A DNA stretch of 64,000 bases from Sarcina sp034439435 (GCF_034439435.1 NZ_JAPCKJ010000001.1:744001-808000), one strand, 5' to 3'; positions 18,347 to 27,833 are shown, counted from the first letter of the stretch. Notes: a model not told the origin generated them from the sequence alone. A program made the numbers and translations.

Positions 18347-19384
18347 TTAAAGGAACATATAATAATCCCAATCTTCATATATTACCTTAATTATAACTGC
18401 TATAGGGACTATAAATACCATCCCCATAAGGCCTCCTATTTGCTCTCCAATTAAAAGCAATATTATGATTAATATTGGATGCATATCTATACTCTCTGCC
18501 GTAATTTTAGGTGCTATTAAGTTTCCTTCTATTTGTTGAATTATTAAGAAGGTTACTATGACCCATAGAACTTTACTTGGTCCTTCCACTAAGGCCACAA
18601 TAATGGCTGGAATTGCTCCTAAAATAGCTCCAAAGTAAGGTACTATATTTAATAAGGCATTTAAAAATGCCAATAGTAATGGAAACTTTAAACCTAATAT
18701 AAGCATCCCTATAAAAGTCATAACTCCAACTAGCAAACTTAAAAGTAATTGTCCTAAAATATATTTACCTAAAACCCTATCTATATCCCTTCCAAGATTT
18801 TTTAATAGGGATCTTTTGTTCATAGGGAAAAAATATAAAAATTTATTAGAAATCAAATCTCCATAAGCTAAAAAATAATAAGCTAAAACTGGTATTACAG
18901 CAAAAGCTAAAATATTTTCAGAGAACCCAATTAAATTATTTATAGTATTATTAGCAAAGTTAGCTATAAATATATTGAGTTTTTCTGTAGCTTGAGCCTC
19001 AACAACGTTAAAAACTCCTGAATCCATAAACTTCATCTTCATTGCTAAGTCATTTATAAAAGTTTCAATGCTATTTATAAGTCCATCAAAGCTTTCTCCT
19101 TCTTTAAACATACTTGGAATTAGAGCCATGAAAAAGAACAGCATTAAGAGAATTATTCCTACTACCACAACCATAGCTAAAAAGCTCTTATTAAATTTTG
19201 TTTTTTCATACAGTAACCTATATAAGGGTTTTAGAATATATGCAAAAACTCCTGATGCTATTATTATAATAATAGTATTTCTAAAAGCTTCAAATCTATA
19301 AAAAAGAAATATAAATAAAGCTGCTATCAATATAATTATTATATTTCTAGTTAATTTTCTTTTATTTTTTAAAGCCTCAAACAT
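18347..19384 (-). CDS. AI-2E family transporter (YrrI-like permease)
   Basis: Polytopic membrane protein of the AI-2E exporter/PerM family. About 7-8 TM helices: paired helices at residues 15-60, one near 65-85, the soluble loop 90-140, then a helix-rich C-terminal half with the family motif LLAFLNALLNIVPYFGAILGAIPA. 345 aa. Start MFEALKNKRK at 19384 is preferred because GAAGGAA precedes it. The substrate is unknown; family members include Na+/H+ exchangers as well as AI-2 exporters. It lies upstream of alaS, as yrrI does in Bacillus. Confidence 0.88.
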   Translation of the reverse strand: MFEALKNKRKLTRNIIIILIAALFIFLFYRFEAFRNTIIIIIASGVFAYILKPLYRLLYEKTKFNKSFLAMVVVVGIILLMLFFFMALIPSMFKEGESFDGLINSIETFINDLAMKMKFMDSGVFNVVEAQATEKLNIFIANFANNTINNLIGFSENILAFAVIPVLAYYFLAYGDLISNKFLYFFPMNKRSLLKNLGRDIDRVLGKYILGQLLLSLLVGVMTFIGMLILGLKFPLLLAFLNALLNIVPYFGAILGAIPAIIVALVEGPSKVLWVIVTFLIIQQIEGNLIAPKITAESIDMHPILIIILLLIGEQIGGLMGMVFIVPIAVIIKVIYEDWDYYMFL

Positions 19385-19467
19385 TCTAATTCCTTCTTTC
19401 ACTTAATATCAAAAATAGCATAAGATAAAGAATAATCCTTTCTCTTCTATAAAGATTGAATAATTAT

Positions 19468-19944
19468 TTAATCTTTATAAGATTTAGCTGGAAGCATTCT
19501 CATATTTATATTCTTGTTACCAAAAAACAAAATATTCTCTTCTCCCAAAATAGTCTCTTTTAGTTGAACTACTCTTTTTCCATTCTTAAACTTATCAAAG
19601 ATTCCTCCAACCACAATTAGTCCTCTTATATAAAAATCATAGTCTATTAAAATATCCTCTAATATACCAAGCATATGTCCATCCTTATTTATAAGATCAA
19701 AATCTTTTATTTCACTAAATTTTAATCCTTTATGTATGTGAACTCCCTCAACCATAATAGTCTCACTTAAAGAAATGACATTAGTTAAATCCACATAATC
19801 TCTCTTTGAAAATAATTTTTTTGTTACTATGAATCCCATAACTTTTCCATTGAAATAATCCATAGCAAGATCACATACCACTCCAACCTTTTTTCCATTA
19901 GAATCAAAAACCTTAAGGCCAATTAAATCTCTTACTCTATACAT
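19468..19944 (-). CDS. Tandem PRC-barrel domain protein
   Basis: 158 aa with two PRC-barrel repeats: residues 1-75 (RDLIGLKVFDSNGKKVGVV) and 76-150 (FDLINKDGHMLGILEDILID). PRC barrels are found in RimM and photosynthetic reaction centre H subunits and often bind RNA or protein partners. There is no signal peptide or TM. It lies 83 bases upstream of the AI-2E gene in the same direction, probably cotranscribed. Specific function unknown. Confidence 0.85.
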   Translation of the reverse strand: MYRVRDLIGLKVFDSNGKKVGVVCDLAMDYFNGKVMGFIVTKKLFSKRDYVDLTNVISLSETIMVEGVHIHKGLKFSEIKDFDLINKDGHMLGILEDILIDYDFYIRGLIVVGGIFDKFKNGKRVVQLKETILGEENILFFGNKNINMRMLPAKSYKD

Positions 19945-20073
19945 CCTAAAAGTCCTCCCTTCCTAATTCAAGCAAAGTCATTAGTAATAATATTTAGTAT
20001 TATCTATATCTTTCCAAAAAATACACAGTTTAAAGGTTATTTTAGAATTATTTCCATAAAATATAGCTAATAT

Positions 20074-20121
20074 AAAAAAGATGATTAAATATTATACATT
20101 AAAATATTTAATCATCTTTTT
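20074..20121 (-). terminator. Terminator overlapping the 3' end of the PH-like gene
   Basis: AAAAAGATGATTAAATATT pairs with AATATTTAATCATCTTTTT. The 5' arm is made of the last codons of the gene at 20092-20601 and the 3' arm ends in a U-run, so the terminator includes coding sequence. Confidence 0.8.
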
Positions 20122-20601
20122 CATTATATCTACTATATTATAATTTTCTTTTTCTTTTTTAAGTTCAAGTATTTTATAATATTCTTTTAATGTTTCTTCA
20201 TTTGAACCTAAGTTTATCATATAATTATCACTTTTAGTTTTGATGTATATACTCTCATTATTTAAATTTTCAACAAAGCACTTGCTTACTCCAAAATTCT
20301 CAAGACTTTCCTCACCAAAAATTTTATCTCCAAAATTTCCTCCTCCCTTATTCCACTGTATATTTAAGGGACCATCTACGACTTTCATTGATTTTATATC
20401 ATTTAAATTAATCTTGGCATCTCCCCATCCACTAATTCTAATTTCATTTTTTGATAAATTTATTATAAAAGGATTTTTAATCATATTTGAAAAATAAAAG
20501 TATAAACCAGCAGCAATACCCATTACTACTATGAAAATCATTAAAATAATTATTGCAAAAAATTTTTTATGTTCTTCTAAAGCCAAGGCTTTATAAATCA
20601 T
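20092..20601 (-). CDS. Membrane-anchored PH-like domain protein, unknown function
   Basis: 169 aa. Residues 15-38 form a single TM helix (IIILMIFIVVMGIAAGLYFYF). The rest is a small beta-rich soluble domain (NEIRISGWGDAKINLNDIKSMKVVDG) of the kind seen in bacterial PH proteins, ending in a charged helix. AAGGAAA precedes the ATG. No catalytic motif is visible and the precise family is not recognised. It stands alone between a GNAT gene and the PRC-barrel gene. Confidence 0.75.
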   Translation of the reverse strand: MIYKALALEEHKKFFAIIILMIFIVVMGIAAGLYFYFSNMIKNPFIINLSKNEIRISGWGDAKINLNDIKSMKVVDGPLNIQWNKGGGNFGDKIFGEESLENFGVSKCFVENLNNESIYIKTKSDNYMINLGSNEETLKEYYKILELKKEKENYNIVDIMKKMIKYFNV

Positions 20602-20790
20602 AAAATTTCCTTCTTTCTTTATATTTATATAAATTAATAATATTACTTACAATTCTATAATTAAACTGAACTTAATTATTAATTTGCTATTTTAAACCCA
20701 AATTTGTTTATAAATTACAAAATAAAGAACTATTAGTTATGTATTAAACATAAAACCAATAGCCTCAATGTTAAAAATCTTAAAAATTCG

Positions 20791-21396
20791 TTATATTTTA
20801 ATTCTATTATGAATTTTCATTTTCATCTCTATAAGATATCCAAGTCCTTGAAGTAAAGTAATTGGATTATAAACTCTTTTATATTCTTTAAATCCAATTT
20901 TTTCGTATAAATTTTTAGCATTAATATTTTTGGATAAAACCTCTATATAGCATTCTTCAAAAATTCTTTCATCATTACAGACAAAATTAATAAGCGCTGT
21001 AGCTATTCCCTTACCTCGGTATTTTTTATCAGTTACTAAGTAATCAATGTATAAATCACTGTCTCCCTTTACTGCTGGCTTTTCCATAATTGATTTCATC
21101 TGCTTATATACTATTGTTCCTTTTCCATTTCCCAAAAGCTTTTTAAAAACTTCCTTATTAAGAGAAACTGCTCTTTTTTCATTTGTTCCACTGCCTAATA
21201 ATCCTACAACTTTATCTTTCTCAAGTGTAATATAAATCATAGAGAAATCTAATGAATAAAAAAATAATTCATTTAACACCTCTCTATCTTTAGTAAAAGA
21301 AAACATCTTATGAAATCCTTCTGCGAATAAACCTGTAGCTTCTCTTTTATACTCTTCATCTAATTCTGATAACTTTACTATACTAAAATTTTTCAT
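20791..21396 (-). CDS. GNAT family N-acetyltransferase
   Basis: 201 aa acetyl-CoA-dependent transferase. The acetyl-CoA motif A is YLVTDKKYRGKGIATALINFV near residues 115-135, followed by NINAKNLYEKIGF, the motif B signature. The N-terminal half (SELDEEYKREATGLFAEGFHKMF) is compatible with small-molecule GNATs. The C-terminus is basic. The substrate cannot be told. Isolated gene with AT-rich flanks. Confidence 0.85.
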   Translation of the reverse strand: MKNFSIVKLSELDEEYKREATGLFAEGFHKMFSFTKDREVLNELFFYSLDFSMIYITLEKDKVVGLLGSGTNEKRAVSLNKEVFKKLLGNGKGTIVYKQMKSIMEKPAVKGDSDLYIDYLVTDKKYRGKGIATALINFVCNDERIFEECYIEVLSKNINAKNLYEKIGFKEYKRVYNPITLLQGLGYLIEMKMKIHNRIKI

Positions 21397-21685
21397 TTAC
21401 TCTTTCTTTCCCCCATATCACTAATTATCTTTAGAAAACATTTTTTAAAATCCAAATTCTCAAAAATCAAAGTAATATTAATTATAATATCTTTTTTGTA
21501 AATAATATACATAAAAGCAAATAAAATAAAGCACTATAAAATACACCTACCTAAGGGTAATTATGATTGGCGAGATAATTAAAACTTTTTATTTTATGTT
21601 TTAAGAAGTTTTGTGATAGTAGTAAAAATAATATTTATATGGATCCCTAGTATATTCTCTAAAAACTCCTAAAAAGCTAAAATAA
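21397..21685. other. Non-coding interval between GNAT and mnmA
   Basis: Very AT-rich and free of convincing ORFs on either strand. No tRNA-like fold, repeat copy or clear promoter was seen. It ends at the mnmA terminator. Confidence 0.5.
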
Positions 21686-21711
21686 AAAAAGCCCCCTTGC
21701 GGGAGCTTTTT
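21686..21711 (-). terminator. Rho-independent terminator of the isc-mnmA operon
   Basis: Minus strand AAAAGCTCCC, loop GCAA, GGGGGCTTTTTTTA: GC-rich stem and seven-U tail, starting 2 bases after the mnmA stop. The best terminator in the window. Confidence 0.92.
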
Positions 21712-21712
21712 A

Positions 21713-22792
21713 TTAAAGTAGGCTTTCGATTATTCCTCCACCTACAACTAAATCATCTTTGTAGAAAACAACAGATTGACCTTTAGTTATGGCTCTTTGT
21801 TTATCTTCAAAAGAAACCTTAATTCTTCCATTTTCCATAGGACTTATAGTAGCCTTAGCTGGTCTAGCTGAATATCTAATCTTAGCTTCAACTTCCATTG
21901 GCTCTTCAAGTTTATCTATAGATATTAAGTTTATATCCTTACAAACTAAATCAGTTTTAAAGATATCTTCTTCTGGTCCAACTACAACTGTGTTAGTTAC
22001 AGGGTTTATATCTGTAACGAATACTGGTCTTCCAAGAGCTAATCCTAAGCCTTTTCTTTGACCTATTGTGTAGTAAACTATTCCTTTATGTTTTCCTAAA
22101 ACATTTCCTTGCTTATCAACAAAGTTTCCTGGTCTAACTTTGTTTGGAGCAGCTTCACATATGTATCTTCCATGATTGTTATCTGGAATAAAGCATATTT
22201 CTTCACTGTCCTTTTTATTATGAACATCTAGACCAATTTCTTTAGCTATTTCTCTAATTCTATCCTTTGTAAACTCTCCACAAGGCATTAAAGTATGCTC
22301 TAACTGTTCTTGAGTTAAGTTATATAAAGCATATGTTTGATCTTTTCTGTCATCCTTTGATCTTATGAGCTGGACTCTTCCATCTCTCTCCTCGATTTTA
22401 GCATAGTGACCTGTAGCAACATAGTCTGCACCTATACCTTTAGCTTTTTGTAAAAGCTCATCGAATTTAAGATATTTATTACATGCAATACATGGATTTG
22501 GAGTTCTTCCTTGTATGTACTCATCTACAAAATAATCTATTACGTTTCTTTTAAAACTATCTCTAAAGTTTAAAACGTAAAAAGGAATATCTAATTTTTG
22601 AGCAACTCTTCTTGCATCATCAACGGCTGAAAGAGAACAACATCCGCCTTCTCTCTCTTCATATTCCTTATCCTCTTGCCATATTTGCATTGTAACACCA
22701 ATTACATCATATCCCTGTTCCTTTAAAAGGTAAGCAGCAACGGAGCTATCAACTCCGCCACTCATACCTATAACAACCTTTTTCTTTGTCAC
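21713..22792 (-). CDS. mnmA: tRNA-specific 2-thiouridylase MnmA
   Basis: Adenylates and thiolates U34 of tRNA-Glu, -Gln and -Lys using sulfur relayed from the cysteine desulfurase. The PP-loop GMSGGVDSSVA is at residues 9-19. The catalytic cysteines are in NPCIACNKY and EEICFIPD. The C-terminal beta barrel (GQSVVFY) is intact. 359 aa. Start is GTG at 22792. It follows iscU by 25 bases, so the operon couples Fe-S assembly with tRNA thiolation. Confidence 0.97.
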   Translation of the reverse strand: MTKKKVVIGMSGGVDSSVAAYLLKEQGYDVIGVTMQIWQEDKEYEEREGGCCSLSAVDDARRVAQKLDIPFYVLNFRDSFKRNVIDYFVDEYIQGRTPNPCIACNKYLKFDELLQKAKGIGADYVATGHYAKIEERDGRVQLIRSKDDRKDQTYALYNLTQEQLEHTLMPCGEFTKDRIREIAKEIGLDVHNKKDSEEICFIPDNNHGRYICEAAPNKVRPGNFVDKQGNVLGKHKGIVYYTIGQRKGLGLALGRPVFVTDINPVTNTVVVGPEEDIFKTDLVCKDINLISIDKLEEPMEVEAKIRYSARPAKATISPMENGRIKVSFEDKQRAITKGQSVVFYKDDLVVGGGIIESLL

Positions 22793-22817
22793 AAAATCAC
22801 CACTTTAATTATTATTC

Positions 22818-23246
22818 TTAGCCGTGAACATGCTCATGTATGTCATGTGAATGTTCTTTCATATCCCAAGGCTCTAAACCTTGACTTTTTCTATAGTCGT
22901 TTATAGCTTTGTGTATAGCTTCTTCTGCTAATACTGAGCAGTGCATTTTTACTGGTGGAAGACCATCTAAAGCTTCAGCAACAGCTTTATTTGATAATTC
23001 CCAAGCTTCTTCTACAGTTTTTCCTTTTATAAGCTCTGTAGCCATACTTGATGAAGCTATAGCAGATCCACATCCATAAGTTTCGAATTTAACATCTTCT
23101 ATGATGTTATTTTCTATTTTAAGATATATTCTCATTATATCTCCACATTTAGCGTTACCAACTTCTCCGATTCCGTTAGCGTCTTTTATTTCTCCTACAT
23201 TTCTTGGGTTTTTGAAATGATCCATAACTTTTTCACTATATATCAT
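22818..23246 (-). CDS. iscU: Fe-S cluster scaffold IscU/NifU-like
   Basis: Scaffold on which IscS-derived sulfur and iron are assembled. The three ligand cysteines are visible: GNAKCGDIM, YGCGSAIASS and HCSVLAEEAI. The short C-terminal tail is histidine-rich (HSHDIHEHVHG), a clostridial NifU-like trait that might bind metal. The start is MIYSEKVMDHF at 23246, with GGAGAG upstream and immediately after the iscS stop. 142 aa. Confidence 0.95.
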   Translation of the reverse strand: MIYSEKVMDHFKNPRNVGEIKDANGIGEVGNAKCGDIMRIYLKIENNIIEDVKFETYGCGSAIASSSMATELIKGKTVEEAWELSNKAVAEALDGLPPVKMHCSVLAEEAIHKAINDYRKSQGLEPWDMKEHSHDIHEHVHG

Positions 23247-23248
23247 GA

Positions 23249-24445
23249 TTAATTCTCTCCTTCTACTTCTCTTAAATGATTTTTCCATAATGGTGACATA
23301 CTTCTTAATCTTGCGATTATTGGTGGTACTTTTTCTAATACGTAATCTACGTCTTCTTGAGTTGTACCTTCACCTAAACTTAATCTTAATGATCCATGTG
23401 CTATTTCATGAGGAAGTCCTATTGCTAATAACACGTGTGATGGATCTAATGATCCTGATGTACAAGCACTTCCGCTTGAACCACATATTCCTTCAAAGTC
23501 TAATGAAAGAAGTATTCCTTCACCTTCTATAAACTCAAAGCATACATTTACGTTACCTGGTAATCTCTTGCTACCATCTTTTGGTCCGTTTAATCTTGTA
23601 AATGGTACTTCTAATAATCCTTTTATTAATTCATCTCTTAACTTAGAAACCTTAGCTATATGTTCTTCTAGGTTATCTCCTGCTATTTCCATAGCTTTTC
23701 CTAATCCAACTATTGCAGGGATGTTCTCAGTTCCAGCTCTTCTAGCTCTCTCTTGACCACCACCATGGATTAAGTTATCTATTCTTATACCTTTTCTGAT
23801 ATATAAAGCTCCAATTCCTTTTGGTCCATAGACTTTATGTCCAGCTAATGAAAGTAAGTCAATGTTCATATCTTTAACATCAATCTTAACATTTCCTACA
23901 GCTTGAACTGCATCTGTATGGAATATTACTTTTCTTTCTCTACAGATTTTACCTATTTCCTTAACTGGTTCTATAGTTCCTATTTCATTATTTGCAAACA
24001 TTATAGAAACTAAGATAGTTTTATCAGTAATAGCATTTTTTAATTCTTCTAAATCAACAAATCCTTCTTCATTTACATCTAAGTAAGTTACTTCGAATCC
24101 TTGCTTTTCTAACCATTGGCAAGTGTGTAGTACAGCATGATGCTCTATTTTTGAAGTTATTATATGATTTCCTTTATTCTTATGAGCAAAAGCTATTCCT
24201 TTTATTGCCCAGTTATCTGCTTCTGATCCGCCACCAGTAAAGTAGATTTCATTTGTATCTGCATTTAAAACTTTAGCTACTCTTTCTCTAGCAGTATCTA
24301 CAGCCATTCTTGATTCTCTTGAAACTCCATAAAATGCTGATGGATTTCCAAATTTATTTGTGAAGTATGGTAACATTTCCTCTAATACTTCAGGTTTAAC
24401 ATATGTAGTTGCTGAGTAGTCCATATAAACAACTCTATTATTCAT
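23249..24445 (-). CDS. iscS: Cysteine desulfurase IscS/NifS
   Basis: PLP enzyme converting cysteine to alanine and an enzyme persulfide. The PLP lysine is in LSLAGHKVYGPKG. The active-site cysteine loop is CGSSGSACTSGSLDPSHVL, the long-loop class I IscS type. 398 aa. The start MNNRVVYMDYSATT at 24445 is supported by GGAG eight bases upstream; the iscR stop overlaps this start, implying coupling. Confidence 0.97.
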   Translation of the reverse strand: MNNRVVYMDYSATTYVKPEVLEEMLPYFTNKFGNPSAFYGVSRESRMAVDTARERVAKVLNADTNEIYFTGGGSEADNWAIKGIAFAHKNKGNHIITSKIEHHAVLHTCQWLEKQGFEVTYLDVNEEGFVDLEELKNAITDKTILVSIMFANNEIGTIEPVKEIGKICRERKVIFHTDAVQAVGNVKIDVKDMNIDLLSLAGHKVYGPKGIGALYIRKGIRIDNLIHGGGQERARRAGTENIPAIVGLGKAMEIAGDNLEEHIAKVSKLRDELIKGLLEVPFTRLNGPKDGSKRLPGNVNVCFEFIEGEGILLSLDFEGICGSSGSACTSGSLDPSHVLLAIGLPHEIAHGSLRLSLGEGTTQEDVDYVLEKVPPIIARLRSMSPLWKNHLREVEGEN

Positions 24446-24899
24446 TTTCTTCACTCCTACTAACAATTTTTAAAGCTTCATTTTTTTCTTTCATAGCCTT
24501 GTAATCTTCTACTATATCTTTAAGAGTTACTGAATTAGTAACCTCATCTATACTTGTTTTTATCTTTTTCCATAAAAGTCTAGTTGCGCAACAATCAACA
24601 TTATTACAAACTACATCCTCTAAACATTCAGATATTTCTATTGGTCCTTCTAAAACCTCCATAATATCTGCTACTGTTATTTCTTCAGGTAGTCTATTTA
24701 AAACATATCCTCCTTGAGCTCCTCTAATACTTTTTATAAGCTTAGCTTTTCTTAGAGAACTAAATAATTGCTCTAGATAATATTCAGATATATTTTGTCT
24801 TTGTGATATTGATTTTATTGACACAGGTGACCCACCATAATTTATAGCTAAATCAACCATGGCTTTCACACCATATCTTCCTTTGGTAGATAATTTCAT
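24438..24899 (-). CDS. iscR: Rrf2 family regulator IscR
   Basis: Winged-helix Rrf2 repressor. The HTH is VSIKSISQRQNISEYYLEQLFSSLRKAKLIKSIRGAQGGY and the cluster-ligand cysteines are in the loop CLEDVVCNNVDCCATR, so it probably senses Fe-S status like IscR rather than CymR, which lacks them. 153 aa. First gene of the iscR-iscS-iscU-mnmA operon and likely autoregulated through the promoter just upstream. Confidence 0.92.
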   Translation of the reverse strand: MKLSTKGRYGVKAMVDLAINYGGSPVSIKSISQRQNISEYYLEQLFSSLRKAKLIKSIRGAQGGYVLNRLPEEITVADIMEVLEGPIEISECLEDVVCNNVDCCATRLLWKKIKTSIDEVTNSVTLKDIVEDYKAMKEKNEALKIVSRSEENE

Positions 24900-24944
24900 T
24901 TAATCACCTCTAAATCTGACTAATTCGATGTACTTTATGTGATT

Positions 24945-24973
24945 ATAATATCAAAGCCGAGTAAATTTGTCAA
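24945..24973 (-). promoter_or_regulatory. Sigma-A promoter of the isc operon
   Basis: Minus strand TTGACA (24968-24973), a 17-bp spacer, then TATTAT (24945-24950). The start would be about 40 bases before the iscR ATG. The spacer and the region just downstream (ACTCGG, TAGTCAG) could hold an IscR operator, but no firm palindrome is claimed. Confidence 0.8.
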
Positions 24974-25077
24974 CTATAATATTTACATATTCTTTATTTA
25001 AAAATATAAATATTTCAAAGAAAATTTGTCTAGTTTATCCATTGTAATCACAGCATAAAGGAGTTTTTATTAAATCA

Positions 25078-25148
25078 CAAAAAGTAAAGCTTTTAAGTCT
25101 TCTACATTTACAAAAAAGACTCAAACTCACTGCTTTTTTCTCATGAAA
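25078..25148 (-). terminator. Imperfect hairpin downstream of rarA
   Basis: A long imperfect stem (AAAAAG...GAGTCTT with AAGACT...GCTTTACTTTTT on the minus strand) begins 27 bases after the rarA stop and ends in a U-run. Probable terminator. Confidence 0.55.
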
Positions 25149-25174
25149 AATCTAAACTCCTCTTAAAATTAGAT

Positions 25175-26422
25175 TTATTTATTCTTAATATTCTTCCAAT
25201 ATGCCTTTATACTTCCCTCGTATTTATTGTCTTTAGGCTTATAATATTCTTTGCCTTTCATATTCTCAGGCATGTACTCTTGTGATACATAACTATTTGG
25301 ATAATTGTGTGGATATAAATAGCCACCTACCCCTAAGTTGCTTGCTCCACTATAATGAGCATCTTTTAAATGTTTTGGCACATCGCCTGCATTAACTCTC
25401 TCTAAATCACTTAAGGCACTATCTATTGCAACGTATGCACTATTTGATTTAGGAAGAGTGGCTAAATAAATTACAAGTTCTGATAATATTATTCTTGCCT
25501 CAGGTAATCCTATCTTTAAACAAAGATCTATTCCACTATTTACAACCTGAAGGGCATTAGGATGAGCAAGTCCTATATCTTCAGCTGCAATAACCCCTAA
25601 TCTTCTGACTATGCTATCCATATTTCCACCTTTAATAAGCCTTGCTAAATAATGAACAGCTGCATCAGGGTCACTTCCTCTTATACTTTTTTGAAGTGCA
25701 CTTAATAAATTATAATAATCATCTCCAGATGCATCAGATTTTAAATTAGATTGTCCTAATTCTTCTATATAATCCTGAGTTAATACAATATTCTCTTTGT
25801 TCTGAGATTTAATGCCTAATTCTAATACTGTGTAAGCTTTCCTAACATCTCCTTGAGCTATTTCTCCAATATATCTTAGGACATTCTCCTCAATAGAAAT
25901 CTTATAACCTTCCTTTTCTAGCTTACTAACAGCTCTTTCTAAAGCAATTATTATATCCTCTGTACTTACAGGTTCAAAAGCAAATATAGTACTTCTACTT
26001 AATATAGCCTTATGAATTGCAAAATATGGATTTTCCGTAGTACTAGCTATTAAGACAACTCTTCCATCTTCTATAAATTCAAGAAGAGCTTGTTGCTGCT
26101 TTTTGTTAAAATGCTGAAGCTCATCTATATAAAGTATTATTCCTTTAAAGTTCAATAAGTTATCTATATCTGAAGTAATACTTTGTATTTCTTTTATTGA
26201 AGATGTGGTGGCATTTATTTTATAAAATTTTTTATCTGTATAATTTGAAATTATGTTGGCTAAAGTTGTTTTTCCAACTCCAGGGGGACCATAAAAAATA
26301 CAGTTCATTATATTTTTATTTTTTATAAGCTTATTTAGGGGAGTTCCCTCTCCAATAATATGCCTTTGACCAACCATATCTTCCAAACTTTTAGGTCTCA
26401 TAACATCTGCTAAAGGTCTCAA
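25175..26422 (-). CDS. rarA: Replication-associated recombination ATPase RarA/MgsA
   Basis: AAA+ clamp-loader-like ATPase acting at stalled forks. Walker A GPPGVGKTTLA near residue 45, Walker B ILYIDELQHF, sensor 1 ASTTENPYF, and the C-terminal tetramerisation domain with SIRGSDPDAAVHYLARLI and GDVPKHLKDAHYSGA. 415 aa. Start is TTG at 26422: the resulting N-terminus (M)RPLADVMRP aligns with the known B. subtilis start MKPLAYRMRP. GGAGG is 13 bases upstream, a long spacer. Confidence 0.93.
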   Translation of the reverse strand: MRPLADVMRPKSLEDMVGQRHIIGEGTPLNKLIKNKNIMNCIFYGPPGVGKTTLANIISNYTDKKFYKINATTSSIKEIQSITSDIDNLLNFKGIILYIDELQHFNKKQQQALLEFIEDGRVVLIASTTENPYFAIHKAILSRSTIFAFEPVSTEDIIIALERAVSKLEKEGYKISIEENVLRYIGEIAQGDVRKAYTVLELGIKSQNKENIVLTQDYIEELGQSNLKSDASGDDYYNLLSALQKSIRGSDPDAAVHYLARLIKGGNMDSIVRRLGVIAAEDIGLAHPNALQVVNSGIDLCLKIGLPEARIILSELVIYLATLPKSNSAYVAIDSALSDLERVNAGDVPKHLKDAHYSGASNLGVGGYLYPHNYPNSYVSQEYMPENMKGKEYYKPKDNKYEGSIKAYWKNIKNK

Positions 26423-26616
26423 CTTTGATAACTTACCTCCTTTCTTAACTTCATCTAATAATATCTTTTCATTTACCTAAGATCCTATTTTATTTTTTCT
26501 TAGGAGTACAATTTCACTAAGTTCTACTTCATAAGTTCAAGGTACCAAATTGGAAATTTGAACTTTCACTTAAAACATAGCCTAATTTTAATATCTTATG
26601 TAAATATATTAACTTG

Positions 26617-27519
26617 CTAAAACATAATTTTGTTTCTTCCTGTCATTTTAGCATTATAAAGTTTATTATCAACATGTTTTATTATATCAGATATATCCTC
26701 TTTTTTTGAAATTTCAAATAGTCCAAAACTAGCTGTTAGTTTTATTTTTATATCACCATAAACGAAGTCTTCATTCTCAACTACTTTTCTAAGTTTTTCT
26801 GCTACATTAATTCCCTTTTCTTCATTAGTATTATTTAAAATAATTAAGAATTCTTCGCCTCCATATCTACCAACCCAGTCACTACTAACTCTAATATTTT
26901 TTTCTAAAATATTAGCAAAATCTTTTAATATTTTATCTCCAATCAAATGCCCATATGTATCATTTATATTTTTAAACCAGTCTATGTCTGCCATTATTAT
27001 AGTTGTAGGTATGCCTCTATTTAAATTTTTATCTATTTCTTTTGAAAGCCTATGATTTATGTATCTTCTGTTATAAATTCCAGTCAAATAATCCTTAACA
27101 AGATTTTCTCCAATATTACTCATTTTTATATCTAAATATGTAGTTTCTCCACATTTGTCTACTATCTCACCATTTTCTGTTATATCTTTCAAAACTTCAA
27201 CCACATATCTTTTCCCCTCAACTTCTATTGGAGAAGCTATAACCAAAAATATTTTCCCCACATTGTGCTCTAACTTAACAAAGGTATCATTCTCTAAATA
27301 TGCCTTTTTAGCTATACAGTTACTACACCTTGAGTTTTTTTTCCATATATCATGACAGTTGACCATAGAAAAATCGCCCTCAAAGAGTAACTTATGATTA
27401 CAATTTTCATTAATATGATCTGAAATAACTTTCTTTTTTATGGGGTCTACCACTCTAATAGCATCATAAAAATTTTTAAATATAGATAGCCTATCCTTAA
27501 TATCCAATACAATGTCCAA
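26617..27519 (-). CDS. Diguanylate cyclase with Cys-rich N-terminal sensor region
   Basis: 300 aa. The C-terminal GGDEF domain (residues 135-300) contains DIDWFKNINDTYGHLIGD and the active-site GRYGGEEF, so c-di-GMP synthesis is expected. The product-inhibition I-site (RxxD five residues before GGEEF) reads VSSD here, so feedback inhibition may be lost. The N-terminal PAS-like part holds CNHKLLF, NCHDIW and CSNC, a cysteine set that could bind a cofactor or sense redox. Start is TTG at 27519 with GGAGGA upstream. No TM helices. Confidence 0.88.
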   Translation of the reverse strand: MDIVLDIKDRLSIFKNFYDAIRVVDPIKKKVISDHINENCNHKLLFEGDFSMVNCHDIWKKNSRCSNCIAKKAYLENDTFVKLEHNVGKIFLVIASPIEVEGKRYVVEVLKDITENGEIVDKCGETTYLDIKMSNIGENLVKDYLTGIYNRRYINHRLSKEIDKNLNRGIPTTIIMADIDWFKNINDTYGHLIGDKILKDFANILEKNIRVSSDWVGRYGGEEFLIILNNTNEEKGINVAEKLRKVVENEDFVYGDIKIKLTASFGLFEISKKEDISDIIKHVDNKLYNAKMTGRNKIMF

Positions 27520-27668
27520 TTAATCGTCCTCCAATACTTTAAATTAAGTATAAAACCTTATTTAAAACAAAAAAACTAAATATGAAGCAAGCTTTTAATA
27601 AATACTTGCTCTCCCTAAAAATTACTTTTTCCAATATACACACTATCTATTAGTAATTATACAACAAA

Positions 27669-27699
27669 AAAGATTCTAATAAAAAATATTAGAATCTTT
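27669..27699 (-). terminator. Terminator of the moa operon
   Basis: Minus strand AAAGATTCTAATA / TATTAGAATCTTT with a short A/T loop, followed by UUUUUUG. It lies 135 bases past the MOSC gene, the last gene of the molybdenum cluster. Confidence 0.85.
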
Positions 27700-27785
27700 A
27701 ATGTGTAGGTATTCTTTTTTATACTCTTCACAGCTTACGAATCAGTCCTTTATCTGGTAATTTTTCCAACATGGTACCATTTCAC

Positions 27786-27830
27786 TGTTTTAAGTGAGTA
27801 TTGATTTTTAGCTAACCATTCAAATCTAAC
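27786..27830. repeat. Partial copy of palindromic element family A
   Basis: CTGTTTTAAG followed by TATTGATTTTTAGCTA matches the left end of the full element at 33609-33762; the right half is missing. Confidence 0.55.
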
Positions 27831-27833
27831 TAT

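Larger units (their letters stand above)
27520..27833. other. Interval between the diguanylate cyclase and MOSC genes
   Basis: No ORF with a credible start. It contains the terminator at 27669-27699 and a partial repeat copy at 27786-27830; the remainder is AT-rich and featureless. Confidence 0.5.

Noticed and set aside
24900..25174. Search for 6S RNA, expected near rarA by synteny with B. subtilis
   Set aside because: No long internal-loop hairpin of 6S type was seen in the gaps on either side of rarA; only a promoter and a terminator.
26533..26566. GTTCAA...TTGAAC hairpin between rarA and the diguanylate cyclase
   Set aside because: Short stem, no U-run, cannot be told from chance pairing.
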